From Malania oleifera (taxonomy: Eukaryota > Streptophyta > Magnoliopsida > Santalales > Ximeniaceae), in assembly GCF_029873635.1 (NCBI RefSeq), contig NC_080422.1:19186095-19250094 (forward strand): DNA of 64,000 bases, in the 5' to 3' direction. Within the stretch, counting starts at the first letter, position 1, and every line of letters starts with the position of its first letter. Of the stretch, positions 11,398 through 23,411 are shown in pieces. The translations under genes and the position numbers were made by a program. The notes below the pieces were generated by a model, which saw nothing but the letters and a program-made list of their open reading frames with translations, made no database searches and was not told the DNA's origin.

Positions 11398-13350
11398 TGT
11401 AACAACCTGAAGAATGATGGTATTTAAATAATAAAGAGGGAGAGAAATGGAAACAGTAATAGAAGGAGGTAATAGACTTCATCGACGAACAAAGCTTTCG
11501 TTGACGACATCACACTTTGGGAAAAATACCCCAATAAATTTATCAGGGCCTCGTCGATGAGAAAATACCGGGGGGGTTTAGGTAGTCTGAAATTCATCGA
11601 CAAGGAGGTAGGGTCCATCGACGAAATTACTGAAAGATTCGTCAATGAGATGACATGGCTCGTTGATGAAGCCTGTAGTATAAATATTACTAAACTCGGA
11701 TTTTACGTAGAAAATTTTAGCCGAGAAACCCTCTCTTCCTCCCCTACGGTTTCCCTTTCAATTTTCTTTGATTTCGGCCTCGTTAGTTGTCGAATCGACG
11801 ATCTGAGGCCACCACGATGCTCTCGACGAAGTTTTCTACAAGTCTGCCGGAGCGGATCGTCGATGGGACGAAGTTGGAATTCATCCCAAATCCAAGGTAA
11901 AGTCTTTTATTCAGAATTTGACTTTTTAACAGTTGTAGGAAATGTTGTAAATGTAGAAATAGTGATGTTTTGTTATGGGATATATGATTTTCAGGGTGTT
12001 AAGTGGAGAACCCTGCGGGTGTAGGACCCGTCTCAGTAGGGGAATTTTAGCAGAAATCAGGTAAGGAAAATATGCTATGCTAGGTAGTTCTAAAATGATT
12101 TCCAGTATGAAATGTATATTTTACCAGGTTATTATTCATAGCAGGACATTATATAGTTTATTAATTATGAATATTATGTATTAAATTACTGTGTGGCTTG
12201 AGAATATAAATATAGTACAGAAGTATGTTTTACATTATTTTCAAGGTATGTTTTTACAGAATATACAACCAGTGGATATGTTTTATAGTAATTACAGAAT
12301 ACCATGATTATATAGTTTTCAATACCATGATTATACAGTTTCAGTACCATGACTTACAGAATACAATTCAGTTCAGAAATACAATTGACACAGTTACAGT
12401 TTATTTCATTGTCATGGTTAATACAGTTATTTCATAATCATGGTAAATCAGATTGTTGTATATATAGATGTATTATATAGTATCAAACCCTGTTGGACCA
12501 TACAGTTTACAGAGCACGATACCTTAGCTACAGATATTTAGTTCAGAGTGCAATCACCTATTTAGATAATACGTGGTAGTAGGTCGATCATGCCCAGACA
12601 TGGACAGGCTCCCCATCAGATTTGGGTTAAGGAGTGACCGATCTGACTGAGGGAGTATAGTGGTTTACCCTGGTCGGCCAACCAGGGTAGATCCTGCCTA
12701 CGGACCGCATAACCTTGTCATGAGGGGTTAAATCATGACACACAGTTATCCACTGGGAAGTTTTCAGTTATTATTATGTATATACAGATTTACAGAGACA
12801 GAGAATATACTTATGTACATTAGAAGTATTTTTGAGTAGAAACCTAAAGTATAGATATGTTAAGCAACTTGGAAAGGAGGGTGGTTTATATTACTTGTTT
12901 TGAAATTACAGTTTTAATTATACATGATTATATAGCAACAAATTTTCATAGTATTGTAACTCATTTGCCACACACTAGCAATAGCAAATTTCGTCTTACT
13001 GAGTGTTGGCTCATCCCATTACTTTAACATTTTTCAGGTGATCCAGGTAGGCGAGCAGACCAAGCTCATAGATAAAGGGGCCTCAGTATTGCCCTGACAG
13101 TAGAGTGAGTATTTTTGGGATTATTTTTATATAGCCCTAGTCAGTTGAGGATATTTTGGGGAACAGTCATATATGTATATTTTGGGAAACATTTTAGCAC
13201 TCTGGTATTGTATATAATTTCATATGGTTACGTTTATTTGATTCATGCTTCTCACTGCTTAGGTTGATGGTTGGGTTTACTACAATTTGGTATCAAAGCA
13301 TTATAAATTTCACAGTATATATAAACCAAGTTAAATAGCAGGTCGTTACA
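11398..13350 (+). mobile_element. Chromovirus LTR, family A copy 2 (complete 3' LTR)
   Basis: A 1953-bp LTR with inverted termini TGTAAC...GTTACA. The proximal part (11475-11670) holds six or seven decayed versions of the TCGTCGACGA palindrome, followed by TATAAATA at 11679-11686. A PBS-like TGGTATCAAAGCA lies inside the LTR at 13288-13300, 50 bp before its end. Other copies are at 1921-3743 (minus, truncated), 18005-19962 (minus, complete) and 38617-40628 (plus, complete). Confidence 0.9.
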
Positions 13351-14026
13351 ATAATCATGTATGATGAGACAGAATTTATGAAATACGAAACAATTATGTT
13401 CAGTATATGAAACATATTATATTTTATCAGAACCCAGATGGTATGGTTTAGTTCAGTTTCAGGAGCACGGTACCGTAGCTATATGTTCAATATTATGATA
13501 GTACTACCACACAACCAGTAGTGTGGGAGATGGTAGTTGATGTGGCTTCAATGTAGAGTTGAGTAGTCCCCCTAGCAGTCCAGGACCAGGAAGGATAGGT
13601 CCATCGTACTTTCAGACTTATAATTGATCTAGCATGGTCGGCTAGTCATTGCTAGGTCCCACGTTCGGGCTGTACAACCTAGTCATGTGGAGGTAAGACA
13701 TGACATCAGCTAGTTATCCATCCGGGATGTTAATTCAGTATTGTACAGTTATATAAGATGATTATCATGTATAGCAGTCTAATATGTTTTATTATAATAT
13801 GACAAAACATGTTTTACTCAGTTTTGCTACAAATAGATTTTACCAAATATGCTTATCATACTGTTTATATGTATAACATGAAAAATGCTCATAACGCCAC
13901 ACACTAATATTAGTTTATTTCCCTTACCGAGAGGTGTCTCACCCCAACTATATATAAACATTTCAAGGAATCCAGGTAGAGGAGTAGATAGAGCTACGCG
14001 GCAGTAGAGTTCGGCAAGAGAAGATT

Positions 14027-14071
<45 letters not shown>

Positions 14072-14090
14072 GGATAGTAGGGTCGCTACA
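13351..14090 (+). mobile_element. Chromovirus 5' LTR, 3' part only
   Basis: This is the downstream part of a long LTR ending GGATAGTAGGGTCGCTACA at 14090, directly before a PBS-like sequence. It shares landmarks with the LTR at 23113-25277 (GAGCACGGTACCGTA, TTATCCATCC, GAGAGGTGTCTCACC and the terminal block). It diverges strongly between them and lacks about 300 bp present near 24950-25240. A (TA)n run lies just before the end. Confidence 0.75.
14032..14070 (+). repeat. (TA)n microsatellite near the LTR end
   Basis: About 18 TA units shortly before the LTR terminus. A shorter TA run is at the same place in the 3' LTR (25249-25259). Confidence 0.9.
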
Positions 14091-14093
14091 GTT

Positions 14094-14107
14094 TTTGGAT
14101 CATAGCC
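14094..14107 (+). promoter_or_regulatory. Decayed tRNA-Met primer binding site
   Basis: TTTGGATCATAGCC directly after the LTR end resembles the initiator tRNA-Met primer site TGGTATCAGAGCC with small changes. It is followed by CTAGGTTTCTAGGTTCTGTAGA, a leader typical of this element type. Confidence 0.6.
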
Positions 14108-14499
14108 TAGGTTTCTAGGTTCTGTAGACTTTGGTGCACAGCAGAAACCCATACCAGAGTATTGGAATGGATCTTGGTGAATGTAGGAAATGGGTAGATC
14201 AGAATTTTAGTAAATCATTATTGGAGAATAAGATTGGAATTTAGGGTTTTGTCTCACAACTTGGAGGTAGGAACTTCGTGGTGGTTTCTGTGATTTTCTT
14301 GAAATGACGGTTTCAAGAGAGCCATGGCAAACTATCTTCAATTTTTGTTTCTGAGCGGTAAGACTGAACCTTAAATTGGGGAATAAGGATGTTAAGTTGA
14401 TTGGTTGTATGAGGATATTTTATTGTTCTTAGTTAGATAAATGTATTAGTTGTGTTATGAAGTTAGGAATCTCAGACTATTTTGATATATTTTTAGGAT

Positions 14500-15500
14500 A
14501 GACCCTGGGTGTAGCAATGCACACGCTAGTGGTGGTAACGATGCAAGGCCTTCTAGTATAGGCGGTAGTGATTCTGATGCAGTATTGCGTTGTATTTCCC
14601 AGCAAGTTATGACAAAGATAGAAAAAAATTCAGGGGAATAGGGCTACCCACCAGCTCACCAAAGCTACACGATTAAGCAGTTCACTCGTATGAACCCCCC
14701 ATCATTCTTAGGAGGAGCTGACCCATTCTTGGTAGAGAACTGGGTCTAACAGATTGAGGATACATTGGCAGTTCTCCCTTGTACCGAGGATCATAAAGTG
14801 TCGTTTGCTACTTTTAAGATGACAGGGAGGCTAAACGCTGGTGGAGATCAGTGAGGTTGTTGGAGGAATAGAGGCTAGTACCTATAGCTTTGAGCTGGAG
14901 CCGCTTTAAGGAAATATTCTTCGAACAATACTTCCCCGTTACTACCAGGAATGCTAAAGCGGAGAAATTTTTGAATTTTACTTAGGCGCACCTGACGGTT
15001 CAGCAATACGCAACTAGATTCGTTGAGCTCTCCTGTTTTGCCTCGTACATGTTGCTAGATAAGGAAAAGAATGCGAGAAGATTTGAGGGAGGCATGAGAC
15101 AGAGTATCTATGAGCAGGTGGTGGCATTCCAGGTCCATACCTTCTCAGAGTTAGTAGATAAAGCCACAATGATAGAGACCAACCTGCAGAGAGGGGCTGG
15201 GATGCCGAGTCAGAGGAAAAGGCCTGCGCCTCCTGAATTCTAAGTAGGTACCAGTCGGAGCCCATGGAGAAGAGATAGAAACGATGGGGTTCAAAGATAG
15301 GAGATGGGAATCGTGGGTATCAGGGTGATTAAATCTATCATATTTTCCCTAGATGTAGTAGAAGGCACGTAGGAGAGTGTTGAGCAGGAATGAGTGTCTG
15401 CTATCAGTGTGGTAGACCTGGTCATATGGTACGGGACTGTGGTGTGCAATTGAGCAATGCTCCCATTCCTAGACAATTCCAGGGGAATAACTAGGCATCC
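14500..15500 (+). pseudogene. Chromovirus gag remnant with CCHC zinc knuckle
   Basis: The frame near 14675 reads 'KQFTRMNPPSFLGGADP' and 'WV' before a stop, matching the N-terminal gag core. A shift near 14824 moves to the frame that gives 'RWWRSVRLLEE', 'FFEQYFPVTTRNAK' and 'ARRFEGGMRQSIYEQV' (to 15243). A retroviral zinc knuckle, C-YQ-C-GRPG-H-MVRD-C, sits at 15399-15440 and would bind element RNA. Several stops and at least two shifts interrupt it. Confidence 0.87.
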
Positions 15501-15589
15501 CGAGGTGGCCAACAGAGGAATACCACGTAGGCACGGGTTTATGCCTTGACACCAGGAGACGCAGAGGCAGTCGACGATGTGGTGACAAG

Positions 15590-17596
15590 TAGTGTTTCTA
15601 TGTTTTTAATTAAAGCTATTATTTTTTTTTATTTAGGGGCAACACACTTGTTTATTTCTTAGGAGTATATTAGACTGTGTGGGATAGAACCTCAATTATT
15701 GGATGCCGAATTACCTGTGGCCACACCGACAAGAGTAGTAGTGGTTTGTAAGAAGGTACTTAAAGGTTATCTAGTGGATATTCAAGAAAGAGTGCTACCA
15801 GCCGATCTCGTAGTGTTGGATATACATGGGTTTGATGTGATTCTAGGGATGGATTGACTAATCGCTAATTATGTCAGGATCGATTATCATCAAAAAGAGG
15901 TAATATTTAGACCTCCTGGGGAACATGAGTAAAAATTCTTGGGGTTGTGCGTGCGCACCTCACCACAACTATTGTCAGCTGTTCAAGCGAGGAGGCTACT
16001 TCTAGACGGATGTTAGGGGTACTTAGCCTATATAAAGGAAACTCCAAGAGGAGAATTGAAATTCGCAGATATTCCAGTAGTAAGGGAGTTCTCAGATGTT
16101 TTTTCAAAGGATTTACATGTATTGCCTCCTGATCATAAAATTGAATTTGCTGTTGATTTACTTCCAGGGATGGCACCAATATCTGAAACTCCTTATAGAA
16201 TGCTTTCAGCTGAATTAAAAGAATTAAAGGAACAGTTGCAAGAAGAATTACAAGATAAGGGGTTTATCAAACCTAGTGTATCACCCTGGGGAGCACCAGT
16301 TCTGTTTGTAAAGAAGAAAGATGGGACGATGAGGATGTGTATCGGCTACAGGGAGATAAAAAAAGTGACAATTAAGAATAAGTTCCTCTTCCCCGTATAG
16401 ATGATTTGTTTGATCAGATTTAGGGAACACATGTCCATTCCAAGATTGATCTTCGATCTGGATACCATCAGGTAAAAATTAAATCAGAAGATATTCCGAA
16501 AACGGCTTTCCGAACCAGGTATGACCATTATGAGTTATTGGTTATGCCCTTCAGATTGACCAATGCTCCTGCAACATTTATGGATCTAATGAACAAGGTT
16601 TTTCATGAATACCTGGACTAGTTGGTAGTAGTTTTCATTGATGATATTCTGGTCTATTCGAAGAGTTCCAATGAGCATGAAAATCAATTGAGAACAGTGT
16701 TACAGGTGTTGAGAGAAAAGAAGTTGTACGCTAAATTCAGAAAATGTGAATTCTAGTTAGAGGAAGTTACATTCCTCAGGCATGTGATATCCAGGGATGG
16801 TATCTTTGTAGATCCCAGCAAGATAGAAGTGGTAGTGAATTTGGCGAGACCGATGAATGTTCAGGAGATCTGAAGTTTCTTAGGTGTGGCAAGATACTAT
16901 CTGTGGTTTATGGACGATTTTTTCAGACCATCGGGTCCTCTGACATGGTTAATAAGGAAAAATGTGAAGTTTGAGTGGACTGATGATTATGAGTAGAGTT
17001 TCCAGGAACTAAAGCAATGACTCGTCACTACTCCAATTTTTACCATTCCGTCAGGAAATGACGGTTTCATGATCTATAGTGACGCGTCTCAGAAAGGGCT
17101 AAGGTGTGTTTTGATACAATAGGGAAAAGTTGTGGCATACACTTCTTAGCAACTTAAGGAATATGAGAAAAACTACCCTATGCATGATTTAGAGTTGGCT
17201 GCAGCAGTGTATGCATTGAAAATCTGGAGGCATTATCTGTATGGTGGAAAGTGTGAAATATTCATAAATCATAAAAGTTTAAGTATTTATTCACACAGAA
17301 GGAGTTGAATACTAGGCAAAGGAGGTGGCCGGAATTGATTAAATATTATGGTTATACCATCGTTGCCACCCAGGGAAGGCTAATGTGGTAGCTGATGCCT
17401 TGAGTCGAAAGTTAGTGAGTGCCTCAATATCAAAAGTGGTGGCGTAACATCATATTAGAATGGATTTAGAAAGACTTGGTATAGAGCTGGTAGAGGGTAA
17501 TCATCAGGCCTTTATTGCTAATGTGGTACTTCAGTCCACTTTACTAGAGAGGATTAAGACTACTCAGATGAAAGATACAGGATTAGTAAAGATTGT
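15590..17596 (+). pseudogene. Chromovirus protease, RT and RNase H remnant
   Basis: The protease segment has 'YLGATHLFIS' where active enzymes have D-S-G-A-T-H-S-F-I, so the catalytic Asp-Ser is lost (around 15632-15662). RT begins in the 16056-16400 frame with '[19 protein letters not shown]' and '[17 protein letters not shown]', where the usual Asp-Tyr is Gly-Tyr. A shift between 16400 and 16620 precedes '[13 protein letters not shown]' (16629-16668). RNase H 'IYSDAS' (around 17075) and '[12 protein letters not shown]' follow. Coding stops at the insertion after 17596 and resumes at 21435. Confidence 0.87.
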
Positions 17597-18004
17597 TGAT
17601 TATGCACTTAAACTGCGTAATTAGGCGTTTTAATGCGTGCATTAGGGCTTATATTTTTAATTAAATACCTAATTACTCTCAATATTTTAACAAGGTGTCC
17701 TATTTATAATCTCTGGGTTTTATTGAGCAATTTATGAATTTTTGATATTTTTTTATACAGAAAAATTATCGGGAGTTAAAACCAGCATCAGTTCGTAATT
17801 CACGCATAATTTTCCTATCTAAGCCCTGACCAAGATGATTTGAATTCTAGAGAAATATGAGAAGATTATTTATAACTTTTTCATTTTGAGCTTCGATAGA
17901 GATGGGTTTCAGGAGGATCAAACTTGGCTTCGTTCGTTAAGAAACACAAAAAAGAAAAAAAAGAAAAATAAATAAAAATAATAATGATGTGACCCGGCCA
18001 TGCA

Positions 18005-19962
18005 TGAAACGACCTGCTAATAAAATAAAATCTTTTTTCCTAGTTTTAAATCCAAACATTAACCTAAACAACGGAAAGCCAATCATATAAAATAAATCCA
18101 AACATAATACAATATCAAAGTAACAAATCAACCCACAATATACAATCATCACTGTTCTCTCGAAAGTACCCTTACTGATACCAAGGGATTACAAAAAATA
18201 TGCCACCAAAAATACTCACTCTCAAAAAAGGCAGTACAACCGCCCCTTTACCTGTGAGCCTGCTCCGCTCGCCTAGCTGGTTCACCTGAAAACAATTCAA
18301 CACTAGGATAAGCCGACGCTCAGTAAGAAGAAATATGCTATTACCAGTGTGGCTACTGAGTTTTATTTCTATATAAATAATCTAATTTAAAAATAATATC
18401 ATGGATAATTGAAATTGTAAATGCTGGTATAAATAACATATATTAGACTATATAAATTTACTTTTTAAAATACTACTACTATTTCTGAAAAATCTACTTA
18501 TACTTATAATATCTGAGAAAATTTCCCTAGATAACTGTATGTCATGATTTAACCCCTCATGAAAGGGTTGTGCAGGCCCCGAAGGCAGGACCTATCCTGA
18601 TTAGCCGACCAGGGTAAGTCAACTAAACTTTGACAGTCTGATCGGCCCCCTCAATCCATATCTAATGGAGAGCTTGTCCCGACGTGGGCACGATCGACCT
18701 CATACCACTTACTATCTGAATAAAGTAGTTGCACTCTAAACTAAATATCTGTAGCTACGGTACCGTGCTCTGCTGTCTGATCTATTAGGGTCTGATACTA
18801 TGTAGGTAACTGATATCTGTAATATACTGTTTTTACTGTGGTTTCTAAAATAACCATAACCCCATAACTCTAAATTAATCGACTGGAAATCTGATTTATG
18901 TATAACTGAACTATTATCTGCATAACTATATATTGGGCGTTATGGTACTGAAAAACTGATTATTCTAAAATTACTGAAAATACATTTTTTTGAGTATACC
19001 ATATACTGAAAGTTCTTTATTCTATAAGCTTGTAAATATCATGGTATTTCTGTTCATAAACTGTAAACATGGTATTCATAGTTTGTATAAATACGGTACT
19101 GTACTCTAATCAACCCAAGCCACACCAATAAATATTATCATAATCAGGCTCTGAAAATTGTATATATAATTTAAATAATAATTTGATAACAACCTATATT
19201 TTGTATAGAAATCATAATGAAATTTCTTAGCATAGCATGTTTCCCTTACCTGACTACTGGAAAGCCCCTATGGTATACTGGTCCAACACCCGTAGGGTTT
19301 CGTACTCAACACCCTGAAAACAACATTCGTTAGAATAGAATATCATTATTTCTTTGTCTCCATCATTTCCTACGACTGCCAGAAGGCCAAAAGCTAAATA
19401 AAAGGCCTTACCCTGATTATGGGAAGAAATTCAACTCAATCCCACCAACGATCCGCCCCGGTAAACTTGGAGAGAACATCGCCAGGAGCATCGTGGTGGC
19501 ATCGGATCGTCGATTCGGTGACTAATGGGGCCGAAATCGAAGAGAGAAGAGGGAAGGACTGTAGGAGAGAGAAAAGTGAGAGTTTGCATTGATTTTTTCT
19601 GCGATTAAACCAAAGTTAGCGCTATTTATACTGCGGCCTTTGTCGATGAGTCACGTCATCTCGTCGATGAGTCTAACAGGCAATTCATCGACGAACTCTC
19701 CCCTTCATTGATGAAATTCAGAATCGCCCAAAACATTCTCTCGGTATTTTCTCATCGACCAAACATGCCCTCGTCGACGAGACCCTCTTGTACCCTCGTC
19801 GACGAATCCCTTGTGTTTGCCGACGAGGCCAATAGAAAATTCTTTGGGTTTTATATCCAAAATGCAATGTCGTCGACGAATGCTATGTTGCCTCCTTTTG
19901 TTTCTGTTTCCATTTTCCTTCCTCCTTATTATTAAAATACCATTATTCTTCGAGTCGTTACA
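18005..19962 (-). mobile_element. Solo LTR, family A copy 3 (complete)
   Basis: A 1958-bp minus-strand copy of the LTR at 11398-13350. It runs from TGAAACGACCTG (18005, the LTR end with one changed base) to GAGTCGTTACA (19962, the LTR start). The perfect 5-bp duplication ATGCA flanks it at 18000-18004 and 19963-19967. Minus-strand TATAAATA is at 19630-19623. Upstream of it are exact palindromes TCGTCGACGA at 19771-19780, 19796-19805 and 19870-19879, plus several decayed ones. Confidence 0.92.
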
Positions 19963-20502
19963 ATGCAGGTCAGGTCAGGTCTCTTTGCCGGGTCTTTCTG
20001 GGTAGGGTGTGTGCTCCCCCTCCCCTTATATTTTCTCTTCCTCCCTCTTTTCTCACACAGCCCCCGATGTTCTCTCTCCCCCTAACTCTCCCTTCTCTCC
20101 CTCTCTCGGTTTCTCTCCCTCGCCTTCCCTCTTTTCCCCCTTTCCTCCTTCTCCTTCTCCTTTCCTACCCTCCCTTACTCTCTCCCTCTCTTTCATTTGT
20201 CTCTTGCAACACCTACTCTCCCTCTCCTTCCTCCAGCTAGTTGTCTCACTGCTGCTTAGCTGAGAGCAATACCACACAGCCACTCCAATTGCTGTTTCTG
20301 CAACCACCCGAGCCACCAAAAGCTCCATAGGCCGAGATCTACGCAACTCCTCCTCCTCCAGGCCACTGCTACTCCATGACCGAGACCTCCGCAACTCCTC
20401 CTCGAGGCCACTGCAGCCACCACCTCTACTGCAGCTACTGCCAGCCCCACAAACTTGAACACTAGACCACCCGTGCCTGCTGCTACTCAAGCCACAACTT
20501 GC

Positions 20503-20505
<3 letters not shown>

Positions 20506-20570
<65 letters not shown>
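20506..20570 (+). repeat. (CT)n microsatellite in solo LTR D
   Basis: About 32 uninterrupted CT units at the end of a 500-bp pyrimidine-rich stretch (20015-20240 and onward). The long open frames on both strands here are by-products of this composition. Confidence 0.95.
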
Positions 20571-20573
<3 letters not shown>

Positions 20574-21434
20574 TTTTCTCTTTTTTTTAATTATTGTTAG
20601 TTAGTTAAATAATTGTTAAATATTATTTTTGAGGGTTATTTGAAATTTTATATTTTGAATATTGTGTTAGTTGAATGTTGTTAAATATTATTTTTTGACG
20701 GTTATTTGAAATTTTGGATTTTGAATATTGTTTAGGGGATGTTATTATTTTCAAGTTATTTAATTAATTAAGTTAAGTCTGGTTTGGTTCTAAAAAAAGA
20801 ATAAAATACAAAAAGGGAAAAAATTGTTTTTGTTCTTAGAAATTAAATTAGTTGTCCTTTTAAAATTTAATTTTTTTTATTGAAGCTCAATAAGTTTAGG
20901 GTTGGCCTTATTAAATTTTTGATTTTTATCGTGTTCAATTATCTTTTGAGTGGTTTAAGCATTAAATTTTTGTTCGTGTTTGCATTTAAGTTTGGTCTTA
21001 ATTCAAATTCTTGATTTTGTTAAAGGTTTGGTTTTTATCGTTTGCGTTTGTGTTTGTGTGAGTTTCCATTATTGTGTGTTTTAATTACATGTTAAAGTTA
21101 CCGTCTTTAGTTTCTATTCCGAAGTTTAACGCTTGTTTCGATGTCTGCCTGATTAGACGTAGGATTTCTATTCTTGTTATTTAATTTAGTGCATGCTAGG
21201 ATTAGGGTTTAATTTGTGTATTCGTTTAATTTGTCAAAAGTAAATCTGAAACAATCTTGAAAATCTCGAATATGAACTGAATTCAGTAACTTTTTAATTT
21301 CGATTAGAGAAACGTAAAATTTGAGATTAAACCGCATTTCCTGATAAGATGATCTAGCCCTTGGGTTGAATATTACACGACAGAACTATTATACTTGGGA
21401 TAGCTTCCGAGCTACTCATTTTTCGAGTAAGTCA

Positions 21435-22822
21435 ATTGTGGATAAAGTATAGAGCAGGCTAGAGACAAATTTTAATATCTCAGATGAAGGAGCTTTGAGG
21501 CTTCGTATCAAACTATTTGTACCTGATGATGCTGAAATTAAAAGAACTATTCTGAAAGAGGCACACCATTCCCTCTATACAGTAGATCCAAGAAGTATTA
21601 AAATGTATAGGGATCTGCGTGAATCCTTTTGGTGGAGTAATATGAAAAGTGAAATTACCTAGTATATAGAGCAATGTTTGACATGTTAGCAAGTAAAGGC
21701 GGAGCATCAGAAACTGGTAGGACCATTGCAATAACTTCACATTCCCGAATGGAAGTGGGAGCATATCTCCATGGACTTCGTCACAAGGTTGCCACCAACA
21801 CTACATGAACAAAATGCCATTTGGGTAGTAGTTGACCGGCTGACAAAGACTGCCCACTTCCTTCCAATCAGGGTTAACTACTCCATGAATAGGTTGACTG
21901 AATTGTACATTTAGGAGATAGTTAGATTTCATGGCGTGCCAATATCCATTGTATCAGACCAGGACCCATGGTTCGCGTCCTAGTTCTGGAAGAGCTTACA
22001 GAGAGGCTTGGGATCCCAGTTTACTTTTAGAATAACATTTCACCCCCAGACTGATGGACAGACAGAGAGGACCGTTCAGATATTAGAAGATATGTCACGA
22101 GCCCTTGTGCTGGACTTTGGGGGCAGTTGGATTCAATATCTGCCACAAGTGGAGTTTGCTTATAATAATAACTACCAGGCTAATATAGGGATGGCACCAT
22201 ATGAAGCATTATATAGTCGAAGGTGCCGAACTCCACTATACTGGGATGAAGTTGAGGAAAGGCAAATTCTAGGGCTAGAAATTGTACAACAGACTTCTGA
22301 GAAAATCAAACTTATTCAAAAAAGAATTAAAACAGCTAAGAGTCTACAGAAAAGCTATGCATACACTCGCCGAAGGAAGTTGGAGTTTGGTGTAGGAGAT
22401 AATGTATTTTTAAAAATTGCACCAATGAAAGGAGTGATGAGATTTGGAAAGAAGGGTAAGCTAAGCCTCAGGTACATTGAGCCATTCGAGATACTAGAAA
22501 GAATCGGTCCAGTTGCCTATAGGTTAGTGTTACCCCCAGTGTTATCCAGAATTCACAACGTATTTCATGTGTCCATGATGAAGAAATACATCCAGATTTG
22601 TCACATATAATAAGTTATAAGGCACTGGAGCTGGGTGATACTCTATCGTATAACGAAGTGTTGGTTCAGATCTTAGATCAGAAAGAACAAGAATTACGCA
22701 CCAAGAAAATCCCGCTGGTAAAAGTACTCTGGCGTAATCATGCAATTGAGGAAGCCTCATGGGAACTAGAGGAGGAAATGCGCCAGAGGTACCCACACCT
22801 GTTCAGTTGGGCTCAGAGTTAG
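21435..22822 (+). pseudogene. Chromovirus integrase and chromodomain (continuation)
   Basis: This continues the interrupted pol. The zinc-binding part has H-H and C-L-T-C motifs (21563-21690; 'CLTC' at about 21674). The core follows with 'WEHISMDFVTRLPPT' and 'IWVVVDRLTKTAHFLP', then 'FHPQTDGQTERTVQ' with the catalytic Glu in an intact 200-codon frame (22008-22610). After a shift the chromodomain reads 'VQILDQKEQEL...VKVLWRNHAIEEASWELE' (22598-22822). Early stops are TAG codons for expected Gln. The chromodomain is thought to direct insertion to heterochromatin in this family. Confidence 0.9.
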
Positions 22823-23112
22823 ACAGATAATGTAATAGTTCAGGTAAGTATTCGTTTGTATGTAAGCAGGTTTTGTGCAAGTTAAGTAGTCGAGTGCAAT
22901 TAATTGTAAATCTAAATGCGTTGGTTTTTTTTGGTTAAGTTGTTTTGGGAGAGTTTTTATTTGGGTATTGTAATCTCCCAGAGTTGTTTATGTAACCACG
23001 GTATTCTTCCGCCACAAGTGAGGGTAATTAATAAAATTTTAGTGAATTTTTCAAAAGTGGTATAAGTGTTAGTAGCAAATTTTGAGGAAGAAATTTATAT
23101 AAGAGGGGAGGA

Positions 23113-23349
23113 TGTAGAGACCCGAAAAAATGATAATAATAAAAATAATACAAAAAAGGGGAAATTGGGACCAAACCGTCAACGATTTGGTGAGCTCTAA
23201 GAAAACTGCCAATGGTTTTGAGTTACTGAGGCCCACAAAGGATAAAACGGTAAAAATCGGTTTGGTTAAAAACCAAACCGTCGATGGTTTCCCCTGGGAC
23301 AGCAGCTTATAAATAGGGCTTAAGCTCATTTTTCATGAGAAATTAAAAT

Positions 23350-23411
<62 letters not shown>

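Larger units (their letters stand above)
8173..13350 (+). mobile_element. Ty3/Gypsy chromovirus, 5'-truncated, with 3' LTR
   Basis: The element starts abruptly inside pol at about 8173, where LTR B copy 1 breaks off. It runs through reverse transcriptase, RNase H, integrase and chromodomain, then the purine-rich AAGGAGGGGAGAA (11385-11397) and a complete LTR (11398-13350). The 5' LTR, gag and protease are absent. The long LTR and the C-terminal chromodomain point to the chromovirus branch, probably Tekay/Del. That lineage assignment is from memory of the families, not from a search. Confidence 0.87.
17597..21434 (+). mobile_element. Solo LTR, family D, split by LTR A copy 3
   Basis: The insertion starts TGATTATGCACTTAAACTGC and ends GAGTAAGTCA, with TG and CA termini. 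It is flanked by the perfect 5-bp duplication ATTGT (17592-17596 and 21435-21439), which splits an integrase codon run. Without the nested LTR and its duplication it is about 1875 bp and contains no coding or primer-site sequence, which fits a solo LTR left by recombination. The strand shown is arbitrary. I do not recognise the family. Confidence 0.83.

Noticed and set aside
11557..12024. 155-codon open frame
   Set aside because: Falls across the promoter and early transcribed part of LTR A copy 2; no similarity to element or host proteins.
20053..20490. 145-codon minus-strand open frame, Arg/Ser/Glu/Gly-rich
   Set aside because: Lies in a pyrimidine-rich stretch of solo LTR D. The protein is a by-product of composition and has no domain.
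17597..21434. Mutator-type DNA transposon (9-bp near-duplication ATTGTTGAT/ATTGTGGAT)
   Set aside because: No terminal inverted repeats. A perfect 5-bp duplication ATTGT with TG...CA ends fits an LTR better, and the extra bases match only by chance.
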